64,000 nt of DNA from contig CM072152.1 of NCBI GenBank assembly GCA_036850595.1, positions 11,737,640 to 11,801,639 on the forward strand. The letters are read 5' to 3'. This DNA is from Rhyacichthys aspro. Taxonomy: Eukaryota; Chordata; Actinopteri; Gobiiformes; Rhyacichthyidae. The translations under genes were made by a program, and so were the position numbers. Positions 51,954 through 64,000 of this stretch are shown here, piece by piece (within the stretch, counting starts at the first letter, position 1; every line of letters starts with the position of its first letter). A model generated the notes under the pieces. It was not told the DNA's origin, did not search any database, and saw only the letters and a list, made by a program, of their open reading frames with translations.

Positions 51954-52700
51954 GCAGCTTCAGAGAGAGACTGGAGCACTCACCTCAAAGGATTCGGACC
52001 AAAATAGAATAGGATCCACGGCACTGAATGTCTTGTCGAGATCTGAGTAAAAATGGCATGCAAGGATGTCAGGGACAAAATATGGCACTTGTGGACAACA
52101 TGAGAAATGTTTAACAGGATAAAACGTCTGCTTAACAACAATAAGCAACAAATCTCATAATCACATTATCTACTGATGACCAATCTTTGATCACCTGCTG
52201 TCACTCTGCAAATTTTCTAATTATTTGTGACACTTTACACTGACTAGAACAACTTTTAATGACATGAGCATTGACCATCTTTGCTGTTACCTCACGTTGA
52301 AGCTACATAATGTATTTAAGAGAAATGGAGTTCTTCATGAATGTTATCTACTCATGCATGTCCAAATATGTGCATTAAAATGCATCTAGCTGGCATGAGT
52401 TAACATTTAATTACTGACAAAACATTTCAAAAACTGCCATTTTTTTGTCCGAAATACAATACAGATATGTTCAGTGTCATTCATGATTTGCTTCCTCTTC
52501 TAGTGTTGAAGCCGTGTTTTCAAACATTTCTTATCTGTTCTTTCCTTCTCACTAATTCAGCAGATTCTGTCTACTTGTCCATCACTGTAGTAACAGCTTC
52601 TATTCACACAGTGTCGATTAAACTGGCATGTCAAATTGTATCTGCATTTCTATCCAGTTTTCAAAAAACCTTTCTGTTTTATTAATGTAATAAATAAAAT
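51954..52700 (+). other. tmcc2: tmcc2 3' UTR
   Basis: AT-rich sequence after the stop, with overlapping AATAAATAAA at 52689-52698 as the likely poly(A) signal. Confidence 0.6.
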
Positions 52701-55064
52701 ATTTCCTATATTCAACTTGACTAATATACTCAATATTACCATCTTTGATTTTGCCAAATATGTTTCCAATAATTCCAATAAGTACTTGTTCATAAGAAAT
52801 AGTACAAAAAGAAATTAAGGTTTCTCAAGAAAACACAGACTATATGCAAACCATGTCTCAGTTACATTTAAAATACGTTTTGATGATTTATAATTTAATT
52901 ATTTAGTATAAATAAATAAGCCAAATTATATGATATATAATAGATATCCACAAAGTTGTTAAATTCAATTCAAATCAAAGATTAATCCCTAACGGGAAAT
53001 TCACTTGTTAGGACTCTTTAATAAGTTAATTCAGACTTCATCTTCTTATGGCAGTTGGGTTGAGTTCTGACCTGCAGCTCACTGATCTCAGACATTCACT
53101 GGCTGCTCTTAGTTGTTCAAAAGCTGAATGCAGGCGATGGACCATGTTGTTCAGTATACACTGATACAATATATATACACAGAGTATTAGGATGCTGGGT
53201 CTGATATAAAAAATGTAGATGGTATTCATTATTTCTTTTCTAATTCAGATAAAATGAAATAGTAATAATAGAATTACAATTACTTGACAGAAATGACTAA
53301 AAAGGTTCACAACATCACCTTTAGAGATTATTTAAATTCAATGCTGTCTCATCAGAATCTTGGCGTGGATTGGATTATATTTAACTCTTTAAAGAAGCAG
53401 TACAGATGTCACCTTAAAAGCCTCAGTTCGACCCCGTGTCCATCTGCTGATCCCGTGGGTTATTACACATCTCTTTTAGGTCCATCTGAGTGAGTGATGC
53501 GTAACTGGTGAAAAAATAATCATTGGTAAAAAAAAAATTTCCAATGTAAAATGACAATATCCTATAATCCTGTTCTTTTGTAGATTGCATGCCTTGCTCT
53601 GCTGTTAAATGATGACACTTTATGAACAAACCAACCAAGAATGAGACACATCTTACATTTCTTTATCTTTTTTAATAATAACCATAAACCAAAACCCATA
53701 TGACTGTTACATTTATGACAGGTATTTTTACATTACAAGACATAACTCAAGGGGGTCAGTGTCACAGAGACACATGACCACTAAAATGTAACACATTCAT
53801 CGTCATCAGATTGTTCCAACCTTTACATAGAGTTCACAAATTTAGTTCGCATTTGATGTGTATCAAATGCAACATCTTTTCTGATTACCTAGTAAATTCT
53901 AAAGACCTTGATAGAAACAGCAGAGTAAAAAAACATTGTATAACAACCAGAAGAATTCCTGATTAATTACCTGTCGAGATGCAAGGTGTTTAATATATTG
54001 CTTTCAGGTGCTCAACTTATAATAATGGGTACGTCTCTCAAAAACACATTCCTTAGTTTCTCAGCCCGCCCCTCTACTCATCTGTAACTACCTGTTCTTC
54101 AGACACTGATGGGTCTTTAGCTCAGACTAGTCTAACCGTTCCACTATCGCAACAGCTGCCTTTTCAAGAGTTACAGGAGCTAAAACATAAAACAACAATA
54201 AAGATAGAACTGAAATAGCAGCCCCTCCTCAAAAGTGCAGCCTTTTAAGAAATTATACCAAGAGCGTGAAACTAACACTTTCGTATGTTTCAAGTCAGAG
54301 ATTAAAACATGTCTAAAAACAAAAACCATGAGTTCACTGAGAGCAAGGGACAGAGGCCTTAGGCCTGAGACACAGTATTCAGTCACAGCAGTACGATTGA
54401 GGAGAGGACAGAGTCAAACAAATGGCAGGGATGTAGAGTCCAGAAATGACATTTCACAAAAACCGAAACAGCTGAATAGGAGGCAACAGAGAGTCTGAGT
54501 TTTAGCTTCCATTATCAATCAGCTCTATGATAAAAATGACTTTAGTGCACTGTGATGACGTATTGTTATATAAAAATGCACATCAATACGATTGCAATAA
54601 AATGCTTCTTACCCTAGAATCTATGTTGCTATTCAATGTAAAATGTTGTCTGAGACCAGTATCTGTGTTTTCAGACTCTGACATGAGCCTAGTAGGTTGG
54701 TTGTGAAACTGGCCATACAGATCAGTGTTCAGTAGGGTAGAAACAGAAATGCTCCCACAGTCTTCAGGCCATATGTTAATGTGCTGGTACCACAGGCTAC
54801 GAAACCTCTGGCCTCATTTATAGAAAATGCTTTTGAATCGTTTTACAAAAACAGGCACCTTTACCAAAATAGTTTTGTTTTAACTAACAGTTTAGAACAG
54901 TATGAATTTGTTTTACTTACATCTTACTAATACATACTGGTCTTGTTGCCTTCTTTTAGTAATTTATCTAGTACTGGCAAATTATCAGAAAACATTTGTC
55001 ATAAATGCAGCCCTAAGTTTCTAGGTTGTGGTCGACATCACAACAAGAGGTACCAAAGAGGTAT
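52701..55064. other. Intergenic between convergent tmcc2 and usp49; usp49 3' UTR
   Basis: AT-rich sequence with no supported gene. The right part is likely usp49 3' UTR on the minus strand. Open frames near 53284-53493 and 54235-54498 show no domain. Confidence 0.45.
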
Positions 55065-58000
55065 CTAAGCAGACCTCTGGGTATAAAAAAGAATATAGGC
55101 CTGAGTGTTGCACACTTCCTCCACACTGCAAACCTTCATCTCAGAGTCGTTACAGTGGACCCAGAAACCTGAAGAGGCACAAACATAGAAAATGATCAAA
55201 AGTCAGACCAAGGACAGAAACATTTATATTTACAAAAGCATGATGTGATCACCTCCTTCCGTATTGTAGCAGTATGCAGTGTAGTGCCCTGAGCCGAAGC
55301 CTTTGCCATGATGCATGACTACAGCAGACAGATCGTACACATAGCCCCCTCTGTGGACAGAGTGACCTGAGCCCGTGCAGCAGTAGGGTTTGATGTTTAG
55401 AACCTGGTCAAAGGCCACGTGGACGCCGATTTTCTCCCTATGGTTACGCCCTGACCATCTGTCACACAAGAAGTACTATTTATAGTATTATCACAGAATA
55501 CAAGTCATAGTGACAAGTAATGGTGCACTGATTTAATTCAGAAGAAAAGTTACTGTTGAAATGAATTGTACAAAAAGAATAATCCATTTGGGAAACTTGC
55601 CTGAAGCGTTTGAGGTGTAGCCGTAGAACCTGAGGTAAACGGTATATCAGAAGCTGCTTTCGTGCCTCTGACAAAACTAATGGTTTGTGGGATTTTTTCC
55701 TTCTTCTTTCTGGTAAAACAGTCATGGCAGAATAAGGTATTATTCTACTGGTTTAAAAGTATGTACACGATAAACATTTTATTAAATTCCTGTGCCTTAT
55801 ACATGTCTATAACTTCATTTAAAAAATTAATTAAAAGTTAAAGCAAATTATACAAAAGCTCTACTGATTGAACATTTAGATTTCTAAACTTACATTAGAC
55901 AAGAGAAAATCATTGTATTGTCTTAGTTGGGCTTAAGCCAGATTTTTAAAATATAGGTAAATGTTAAACTGAAATTGGGCATTTCTCTATAAACTAATAC
56001 AACTACATGTGTGGTTGGTAGGCAAGCTATTACTGCATGAATAAGGCTTAGTTGAACTGACGCTGAACTAAGGTCTTTGTGAGGGCTCTTCAGTATCCAG
56101 AACAGGACGTAAAAACTGGACAAAGAGGGCCCAGTGCTTAGACCAACAGAGAGAAATTGTATATGCTACTATGACACTACATTGTGTGTGTTTATTGAGT
56201 GTCTCATAACATACAAAGTCTAAAGGTAAACTTTAAACTGTCCTTATAAATGTGGCCCAGTCAAATAAGCAGATTGTAAGGCACTAAATATTTTGATGCC
56301 CTCCTGTGCATGTATACTCAGACAAGGACTGTAGTCCACTTAAATGGTCTAGGAGGTCTGGTCTGGAGTAAATGTTGGAAGTAACTTTAAGCTGTTGCCT
56401 ACAAGATCAGTCATTATAAAACTTACTGTTACAGTGGTTGCAGGCATAAATGCTGCCTTCAAGAGCCTCCATTTCAGTAAACTTGGACAGCATCTCAGTG
56501 AGAGTGCAGCTGCGTTGGTAAGCTGTAGAGCCTGAACCTTTTTCTATGCTGTGATAACGCTCTGGAAACTCGAGAGACAAATCCCAGAATGGCTCAATGG
56601 TGTTAGACTTGTGCTTACAGGACAAACATGTCACCTAAAATATATGAGAAAAAAGAACACCAGAAGATTATTGTTTGTCTCAGATTATTGAGCTGCTGTA
56701 AAATGAATTCCCCTTTTTCAAAGTGAATTGACATAGGTTTAGCTGTAAACAACAACCCCACATATGCAGCAGTGTCTCTCACCTGGCTGAGTAGCTGCCC
56801 ATGAAAGATCGTATTAAGAACTTTTAGCACTTTCTTTGAAAGTTTCCTTTTGGTGATGGGGATAACAATCCTGCATTTTGATCCTTCTGTGTCCAGCTCC
56901 TGCTGAACTTTATCCAGCAGCTCACACAGAAACTCCTGGGCATCCTGCTGGTCATAGCCTCGAAAAGCTGGGATGAGGTTCCACACAGAGTGCAGCATGG
57001 CAAAGGGAGACACCAATGACCATCGTCCTGACCACATGACCCTGAAAAGTGTATGTAACTCATGGCACAGAGACATCTGCTGGCGGGTAGAGCTGCGAGG
57101 CTCTTTGGGTTGGACCAACTCTGCCGCCTGTGCAGAAGGTGAAGAGCTTTCTTTTTTACCCTCTGGCAAATTCCAACTGCCCGCCTTACCTATGCGTCCA
57201 AGAGGGCATCTAGCCAGTGCTGTGTCAACACAACTGACAACACCTGCTGTCACACCCTTCATTTGCTGGGAGTGATTAGTCTTAGCCAGCAACTCCTCAG
57301 TTTCACACAGGTCCAAAGTCAGAAAGCACTCCCTGAATTTCTGCAGGTGACTGAGCACTTGCAATATTGAGTTCATATAGCATGTGTTCCCCAAGTTGCG
57401 CAGACCAGTGACACCGGGAGCCAGTCTGCGCCGAGAAACAGCGTGTGTGGAGTAGTATCTCCGCAGCTTAGCAGCTCTGCCATTCTGAGAGGGCTTGGGG
57501 GACAGGGTCAGAAGAGGAGGCTTTTTGGAAGGAGGAGGTAGGCGCTCTGGAGGGTCACGAAATTTGCGAGGAATGAGTGCGATGGTTGAACGTGGCCCCT
57601 GAGTAAGAAGCCTAGCACTCTTTCTGGGAGGGACACTGCCAAGCTCTTCCATCAGTCTCTTTTTGACCTCTTTTTTTTGTCTTTTAGCTTCCTCAATTTT
57701 CTCCTGGCGCTGATTTTGCAGCTCACTATGTTTGTTCACCCACATCTTCAGCATCTTTCCCAAGAGTGCTTTCCTCCTATAGCGTGAGGCCAGCTGGACA
57801 CCTGGCTGGGGCCCACTTTCCGACAGCCAGGAGGTGCAATCCCCCCCAGCAGAGGAGCGTAGGGAGCGTTTACCTGGGCTGCGGACTGTAGACAGCGCAC
57901 CTCTGAGTAATTTAAGGTCACCCTCTGGGTTATCATTCAGTACATAGTCTCCGCAGGCAAAACAGAAAACATCCAGCTCACGCACCTCTATAGCCAGTGG

Positions 58001-58189
58001 GTGCTGTGACTCTTGAAAGTGTTTAAGTGCATGCTCCTCCATGAAGCATCCACAGGCCACGTGGGAACACTTGAGGCAGGCCCACACTGAGTCGGTGGTG
58101 TTGCAGTCCACACACTGCCATTTTTGGGGATTGAGGATTGAATGGTCATGCCCCAGACGAAGGCGTCCCACGTGCTTACAGCGATCCAT
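55065..58189 (-). CDS. usp49: Ubiquitin carboxyl-terminal hydrolase 49
   Basis: Usp49 is a deubiquitinase. The mammalian enzyme removes ubiquitin from histone H2B and affects co-transcriptional splicing. Coding exons on the minus strand are 58189-56783, 56634-56427, 55709-55601, 55458-55253 and 55168-55065. They give 677 residues. The N-terminal ZnF-UBP domain has paired Cys/His ligands (QCVDCNTTDSVWACLKC and later HALKHF). The catalytic Cys270 lies in NLGNTCYMNS. The His box GKGFGSGHYTAYCYN and the Asn/Asp motif HCNDS complete the triad. The chosen start is MDRCKHVGRL, as in human. An in-frame ATG at 58237 exists, but acceptor-like CAG sites near 58230 and 58257 suggest that stretch is 5' UTR. 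The intron after 55601 uses a GC donor. Usp44 is the closest alternative. The usp49-med20-bysl order of human 6p21 supports the call. Confidence 0.95.
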
Positions 58190-58259
58190 CTCTCCAGATA
58201 TACATGTGGCCTCAACAATAGGACAGATGTCCTGCAACCAAGCAGCAACTCATTCTGTG

Positions 58260-60653
58260 GGAAATTAATATTAAAAAATATTATTAAAGATTGCACTGTT
58301 TGCAGTATTTTAAAGTAGGAGTAAGTATTACTTAGACAATTGCTGATAGTTTAAACCAACCAACAACTTATGCCTGTGTTTTAGAAAATCATCACTTAAT
58401 GTTCATTTGTCGAGATGTTTTTTTTTTTTTTTTTTGTAATGGTGACAAATTTTGCAAAGTAAAACAAAAAAATTACAGTAAAAACAAAATAACTACTCAC
58501 TGTAAAAAATATTTGCTTGAGTAGACCACATCACAGAGTTTCTGCTTGACTCATGCCCACTGTCAACCAACAGCACACAAAGGAGCACTCTGTGTAGACA
58601 TAAACAGCATGTAAGAAAATACTTTTAGTGGACAACAAAACAGGTAATATAAAAAGTTCACATTTCACAATTGAGCATCACATCCTCTGGTCCTGTTAAG
58701 TCCACTTTATTCTAATGTATTACATTTGACTATGCACATTAGAAAAGATACAAAATTCTAATTGAAAGAGAGAGAATATGAAAAACATCTGTTTGTGACA
58801 TCTAACAAGAGAAGGCCTATGACTTCCTGTACATTCAAAATTGTTAATTACATAGGTAAACAATCTGCAATGCACCGCATTGGTATGTTTTTTTGTTTTA
58901 AAACAATTATATAGTAAAAGCCACTTTACAATGAAGGTGCAAGTAGTTTATATCCAATGTGTGTTTATACCATGCTCTTAAAAGCACGGCGATTTTAATT
59001 AATGTAGGGTATTAATCCACACTTTATCTGTCTGTGTTTTAAAGCCTGTTGTCTGGCTGCAGGAGGCTGGGCTCATCGCCATGTTAAACTACCTCTCCAT
59101 CACTCAGAACAAAGAGCAGTCAGAGACAGTGTCGAGGAACATCTAAGAACTTTGGTGTGTGGCAGCGCAGTCAGCTTAAAGTTAGCTAGCACCGCTGACC
59201 GCTAGCTACCACAACACTCACAAATCCTAATCAAAACATTTTTCTTTACATACCTACAAACGAACATTCAGTTAGACAGTGACAACACACAGAAGTAAGA
59301 AATCAAAAGTGTGTGTTTTAGCTTGCCATGGTCCTAAAGTGTGGCGTTATTAACGCGGCTAACTGCTCCGCTGAGGACAATCGAAGTTATCACTGATTGT
59401 TGTTGGTCGCTAGTCACAACCCGATTTGCCTCACTGCCTTACTTGGGTCAAAAAGTATTGTGCGCATGCGCCACACAGCCTACCATCTTGAATACGGCAA
59501 AGAGACTTGGACAAAATACAAAAGAATTTAGTTTTTCGCCGAACAATCTAGTATACTCAAATATAAACACACTATTTTGCAAATTATATTACTTTAGTCA
59601 CAATGAAATTATATGTGTAGTTGCTAAAGTAAATGTAAAAATAAATCAGAATATATAAGGAAAAAACTGAATAAACTCGGCAATCTTGTATGATGATTTT
59701 CTACACAACTTTGAGGAACGGTATTGTATTATTATTATTCGCTCTTAGTCGATGGTTAGCTAAGACTTCTGTATTGAGAAAAGACATTTGAACTACTTCA
59801 AGCTGATAAGCAACGGTAATGTTGTCAGACTTGAGGCAGCAGCATGCCTGGCGCAAATTGGGTAGCGACATCGCTAACACCGATGCTGTGCGGATTTAGC
59901 TAGCTGACTGCGCCTTTTATCTGCTAATCTCTCCCGTTGGCATTCATTACAAAAGCCGGCTATTGCAGTGCTCTCAAACGCGAGCAGTTATCTACGTTTT
60001 CTACTAGAGACAGTCTTCTACTAAGACTGGTGAACATTACCATCGCCTACATGCATCCATCCGGCACACTGTGAGCTGGTTGTTGTCCTCCTCTCTCGAT
60101 CCGAGGTGTTCTCATTGGACTGGCACTGAGCGACAGCGCAGCGCTCATTGGCGGGATGGCGGAACAACAGGCAGCAGTGGACTGTCCGTCTTTGGTTTTG
60201 TCCGTCCGTCCACCCACTGAGGGCGGCCACATGGAACAATAACCGAGAGTGGACTGCCAACACAGACACTGCCACCGAGTCTTTGACCTCAATGTCCCCC
60301 AAAGCCAGTGCGTGGTGTGTCACCTGATTTGTGCCCCTCTAGTAGTCAACTGTAAACCGTAATACTGTACAAACCGATATCTGAACGAGATTTTCCCCTG
60401 GGGATCTGCTTCCCCTATGTGAACTCGGCCCTGTAAATTTAGACAAGATCTAAGGCCTAATGCAGAATGTTTCCATCTGCCAAATCTTGGATGGATATTC
60501 CGTTGCATATGTTTCACTATTGACTTTCGAATGTTCTTTCTTGGCTGTGATGCCCTAAACAGACCGCTTAACATTGATCATAAAAACCTATACATGGAAA
60601 ATTTACTAGTCACATAAGCCTTTAAAATAACAAAAGAATAGGTTTGTAGCACT
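58260..60653. other. usp49 5' flank and intergenic to med20
   Basis: No confident gene. AT-rich to about 59030, then a CpG-containing region (59040-59480) that probably holds the usp49 promoter and leader, and another (59870-60330). A short plus-strand open piece at about 59040-59146 reads VVWLQEAGLIAMLNYLSITQ before a stop, but no gene could be built around it. A T-run is at 58420-58436. Confidence 0.45.
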
Positions 60654-60659
60654 TTTATT
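60654..60659 (-). terminator. med20: med20 poly(A) signal
   Basis: A minus-strand AATAAA (tttatt on plus) lies about 220 bp past the med20 stop. Confidence 0.55.
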
Positions 60660-60875
60660 ACTCAATAATAAGCCATAGAAAATGAAAAAAGCTTGAGCAA
60701 ACAAAACACCACAGATCATGCTTAAATGCAAACTCAACAGTAATTGAGTTATGTAGTATGTACAAGATTTTGTATAAATGAACTCAATAATAAAAATTAC
60801 TAAACACCTCGCTGATCCATAGGACCAAGCTTTAATCAACATTACTACAAATATAAAAAGTCTATGTGTTGTCAT

Positions 60876-61945
60876 TCACACTCGCACGTTGCTTCCAGTT
60901 ATTTGTTTACGTAGTTTGTTAAATAATTCCAAGTACTGAGTCATGGTGTCAACACAGTTTGCTTGGGCAAAAAGCCCCTCAGGTTTAGCAGTGAACACAG
61001 ATGGCAGTTCAGGAACGTTGGGGCCAAGAAAAGACTGCATGAACTCTTTCATGAGATTCCAGCAGTCTCCTGGAACCACACAAGGACAATACTCCACCTA
61101 CAAAAACACAAGAATTAGCTCAGCACTGTGTAATATGTAACAGGCACATGTGATCTTAATTTGTACCTCTACTGATATCCCTCTGGCGCTAGAGCTCACT
61201 GTCACAGTCCCAACTTTAACTGAGAAGTCACTGTAGCGATATTTCGATCCTCGACACTCCACCTTGTGTGCCTTGGCATTCTGGAAGTGGCTTTTCAGTT
61301 TCACCATAAGGACATCAAAGTTTGCATCTGCTACAAGACAAGGACCACCTTCAAACAGGGCCATGCAGCTCAGAGGAGTTTCAGAGTTGTGCATCACATA
61401 TAAGAGCTTAGAGGGTTGACCTGGAGAGGATTGATTGAAAGGCAGGTGTTAAAGACCAGATATTATATATGTTATAATATTTAAAAACTATGCCCGCTGA
61501 AACATCTCTCAGGCTCAAAAAAAAGTACCTGACGAATTCAACAACAAAATGTTTAATAAAGTCTTTACTGTAACTCATATGCAGCTCATTCAATACGCGC
61601 TATACATTTAAGTAAAACCAACCATAACAGAGCATGAAATGTCAACATTACCACTGACTGTTGCAGTCGCCTGGTATGTCTCACAGTCCACACAGAAACT
61701 GCCCTGCTTCACTGCACCCATCTGCTCCATTTTCTTATGCAGAATGTCCACTGTCTGCTGCACGCTCTTTCCCTCCGCCACAGGCACCTGGCAGACACTA
61801 AACACACAACAGTTCTCTAAGTTTATATTATACATTTATTAACACGAAAACTTTAACACTTTACGAATAGTACAACGTTTATAAAAACATTTATAGATAA
61901 TGTATGTATAAAACTATGCTTTCTATCTCACCAAGCAACCCCCAT
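60876..61945 (-). CDS. med20: Mediator complex subunit 20
   Basis: Med20 is a head-module subunit of Mediator, which links transcription factors to RNA polymerase II. Coding exons on the minus strand are 61945-61932, 61797-61652, 61420-61167 and 61097-60876, giving 211 residues (human 212). The first exon holds only 14 coding nt (MGVAC with the next exon). Segments such as VCQVPVAEGKSVQQTVDILH, SARGISVEVEY and MTQYLELFNKLRKQ match Med20. The start lies 347 bp from the bysl ATG on the opposite strand. Confidence 0.95.
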
Positions 61946-62291
61946 TGATGTTTTGTTTCAGCGCTTCTTCTCATTGACAACTTCCGGGTCATATGTCTTT
62001 AGGCTTTGTTTTAATGTGAGTTTACAAAAGAAATAACCAATCTTTAGTAACAATAACAGGACCCTGTACATAAAAACAATAAAACGCAACTTTAAAAAAA
62101 AAAAAATACTCTCGTTTTATAGTATTTACATTTTTAAGCTAGTTTTAACTGCGTGCGTCATTTCCGCTCTGTCTTCCTCAGCTGCACGTGTGAACAGCAG
62201 CATATGTTTATATTACAGGACATTAAAGTGGTTATTATTTGACCTATACCATCAAATCTCGAGTCCACACGGAGTCCATAGCGGCGCAGAC
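61946..62291. promoter_or_regulatory. Bidirectional med20/bysl promoter
   Basis: A 346-bp interval separates the two start codons of head-to-head housekeeping genes. It includes ttccgggtc, a possible ETS-type site (61982-61990), and a mirror-type ttccgctc on the bysl side (62161-62168). No TATA box is evident. Confidence 0.55.
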
Positions 62292-63936
62292 ATGCCTAAA
62301 GTGAAGAAGTCCAGAGGAGAGCAAAGTGCAGCGATGACGCTAGCGGACCAGATCCTGCAGGCCGACACAATCCGAGCCCGAGGCCGGGTGAAGAGCAGAG
62401 ACACTCGGGAACAAAATGAGGATACGTATGTGGACGAGCGCTTGTCCAGAAAGATCCTACAACAAGCCCGAATACAGCAAGAGGAGCTTCAAACTGAATA
62501 TGGCCTGGGACCAGAGAAGAAGAAAGCGCCAGTGACTGTTCTTGGTAAAGCACTAGGGCTGCTCGATTATGGAAAAAATCATAGTCACAATTATTTTGGT
62601 TATTATTGAAATTATTTTACACATTACATTACTTTGGAGTTTAGAAATATGTTGAATTTTTTGAACAAAACAGTGGATTCTCCTGAAAAATTAGATTAAA
62701 ACGTATAAAAATATAGCTAAAAATAAACAGAAATATAATACATAACATCAACAATGTAGTGCTCTTCCACAATCTCGTAAAAAACAATAAGCAAAAACAA
62801 GTAATACATTTTTTTTTTCCGATTACATAGTTTTTTTTAACCTTGGGAGCCGAAATTGAAGTCTTAGTGTTTAGTAAAAAGGTATGAATATATTGTGTAA
62901 TAATTAATCAGAAGATACAGTATTTTGGGGGTCTCATGTTTCCTCTTTTACAGTTAGAACAGTATATCACCGACTTGTGTATGACAGTCATTGCTGAAAT
63001 ATATGGACAAATCTTACTATATGTCATATATCAAACTATATGAAAAAGCCTTGCATTCATAAGTGAATAATACAGACCTCAACCCATTAAAATGTATACA
63101 TTGTTTGGTTGTTTTGCTACCTATATTTGTGAGTAAATGGGACCCATAATTATTAAACAATCCAAACCATATGATCAAGTTGCCACTGACTGTCTAATTG
63201 TGATTGGATTTCCAGGGCCTGACACTCAGGATGCAGACTCGGATGAAGAGTGGCCTGCACTGGGACAGGCTGGTGCTGATGATGTTGGATTTGACACAGA
63301 GGTTGTTGTCAATCCTGATGATGAGAAGGCTATTGAGATGTTCATGAACAAGAATCCTCCCATGAGGTAAGATGCTCTAATACTATGACTCTAAATGCTC
63401 CAAGCCTTGTGGAAAAAGGTTATAAACCACCCACCAGTAACAATGTCTTTTGTGTAGGCGGACTTTAGCTGACATTATAATGGACAAGATCACAGAAAAG
63501 CAAACAGAGGTAGGAACTATGATGTCAGAAGTGTCAGGATGTCCAATGCCCCAGCTGGACCCAAGGGTAATAGAAGTGTACAAAGGTGTTGGTAAGGTAG
63601 GTATTTAAAAGTAATAAGCCAAATATGAGACTGTGTATTAATGTCCAGCCAATACTGTAATATCATTTAGTGTCACTAGATGGGCATGTAATGCTATGTC
63701 ATAAACCAAACTGAAAGCATTCCCTTTGACATTGGCACAAAAGCAGCACTGTGTAAATGAGAAAGTCTTCCCAGATTAATTATGCATCTCTGTTTGTTTC
63801 AGGTTCTGTCAAAATATCGCAGTGGAAAATTACCCAAGGCATTTAAAATAATTCCTTCATTGTCAAACTGGGAACAGGTCCTATATTTGACTGAGCCTGA
63901 GGGTTGGACTGCTGCTGCCATGTACCAAGCAACAAG
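62292..63936 (+). CDS. bysl: Bystin, 5' part (gene continues past the window)
   Basis: Bystin (yeast Enp1) is needed for 40S ribosomal subunit maturation in the nucleolus. Exons 62292-62544, 63216-63366, 63458-63596 and 63803-63936 keep phase and encode the first ~225 residues. Matching pieces are MPKVKKSRGEQ, the acidic DADSDEEWPALG, VVVNPDDEKAIEMFMNKNPP, RTLADIIMDKI, and the conserved LPKAFKIIPSLSNWEQVLYL followed by AAAMYQATR. The last exon ends AACAAG|GTTTGA. The remaining exons lie beyond 64000. Intron 1 contains a repeat fragment. Confidence 0.95.
62555..62620 (+). repeat. Teleost repeat terminus in bysl intron 1
   Basis: The stretch beginning gggctgctcgattatgg and continuing aaaaaatcatagtcacaatt resembles the end of a common fish DNA-transposon or MITE-like repeat (usual form ...atcataatcacgattatttt). 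The other end was not identified, so its full length is unknown. Confidence 0.45.
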
Positions 63937-64000
63937 GTTTGATTCAGTAAGTTATAACATGAAAATTAGATCTAACAGCATATTCTAATACACGTTTATT

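Noticed and set aside
58190..58237. Extended usp49 N-terminus from the ATG at 58237
   Set aside because: Known USP49 begins MDRCKHVGRL, and acceptor-like sites fall within this stretch, so it is more likely 5' UTR or intron.
60021..60574. Open frames between usp49 and med20 (considered as tomm6 or another small gene)
   Set aside because: No similarity to TOMM6 or another known small protein could be recognised.

Overview
This is vertebrate nuclear DNA, almost certainly from a ray-finned fish (teleost) with a compact, percomorph-like genome. Genes are split by short GT-AG introns, intergenic DNA is AT-rich, and protein after protein matches a vertebrate family. All gene identities rest on reading translated exons against remembered family sequences. 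Exon joins were checked by reading-frame phase, and each completed gene sums to a multiple of three. No database search was run.

Layout. 1-2626: no confident gene (probably rbm15 3' flank). 2627-5155 (-): rbm15, one long coding exon. 9.2-18.2 kb (+): slc6a17, a vesicular neutral amino-acid transporter. 18.2-21.1 kb (-): a RING-less TRIM/B30.2 gene, tail-to-tail with slc6a17, carrying a decayed gene relic in its first coding intron. 22.6-27.4 kb (-): strip1, 20 coding exons. 29.5-35.5 kb (-): ahcyl1 (IRBIT), 17 coding exons. 37.0-39.4 kb (+): srsf3 with its poison exon. 43.4-48.1 kb (+): cdkn1a (p21), with two candidate promoters and p53-type half-sites. 48.9-52.7 kb (+): tmcc2-like. 55.1-58.2 kb (-): usp49. 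60.9-61.9 kb (-): med20. 62.3 kb to the window end (+): bysl, cut off by the window edge.

Context. rbm15, slc6a17, strip1 and ahcyl1 are neighbours on human 1p13.3. srsf3/cdkn1a and usp49/med20/bysl both lie on human 6p21. The window therefore joins two blocks that are on different human chromosomes. There is no operon-like logic. Functional themes are RNA processing (rbm15, srsf3), signalling scaffolds (strip1, ahcyl1), cell-cycle control (cdkn1a), transcription and chromatin (med20, usp49) and ribosome biogenesis (bysl). Head-to-head pairs (ahcyl1/srsf3, med20/bysl) share short promoter intervals.

I see no CRISPR array, operon, integron or other prokaryotic system, and no clearly undescribed multi-gene system. 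The items most worth a second look are the p53-type half-site cluster at the cdkn1a TATA promoter, the srsf3 poison exon, a perfect 25-bp inverted repeat between ahcyl1 and srsf3, two GC-AG introns, the interleaved poly(A) signals of slc6a17 and the TRIM gene, and the unidentified relic inside the TRIM gene.
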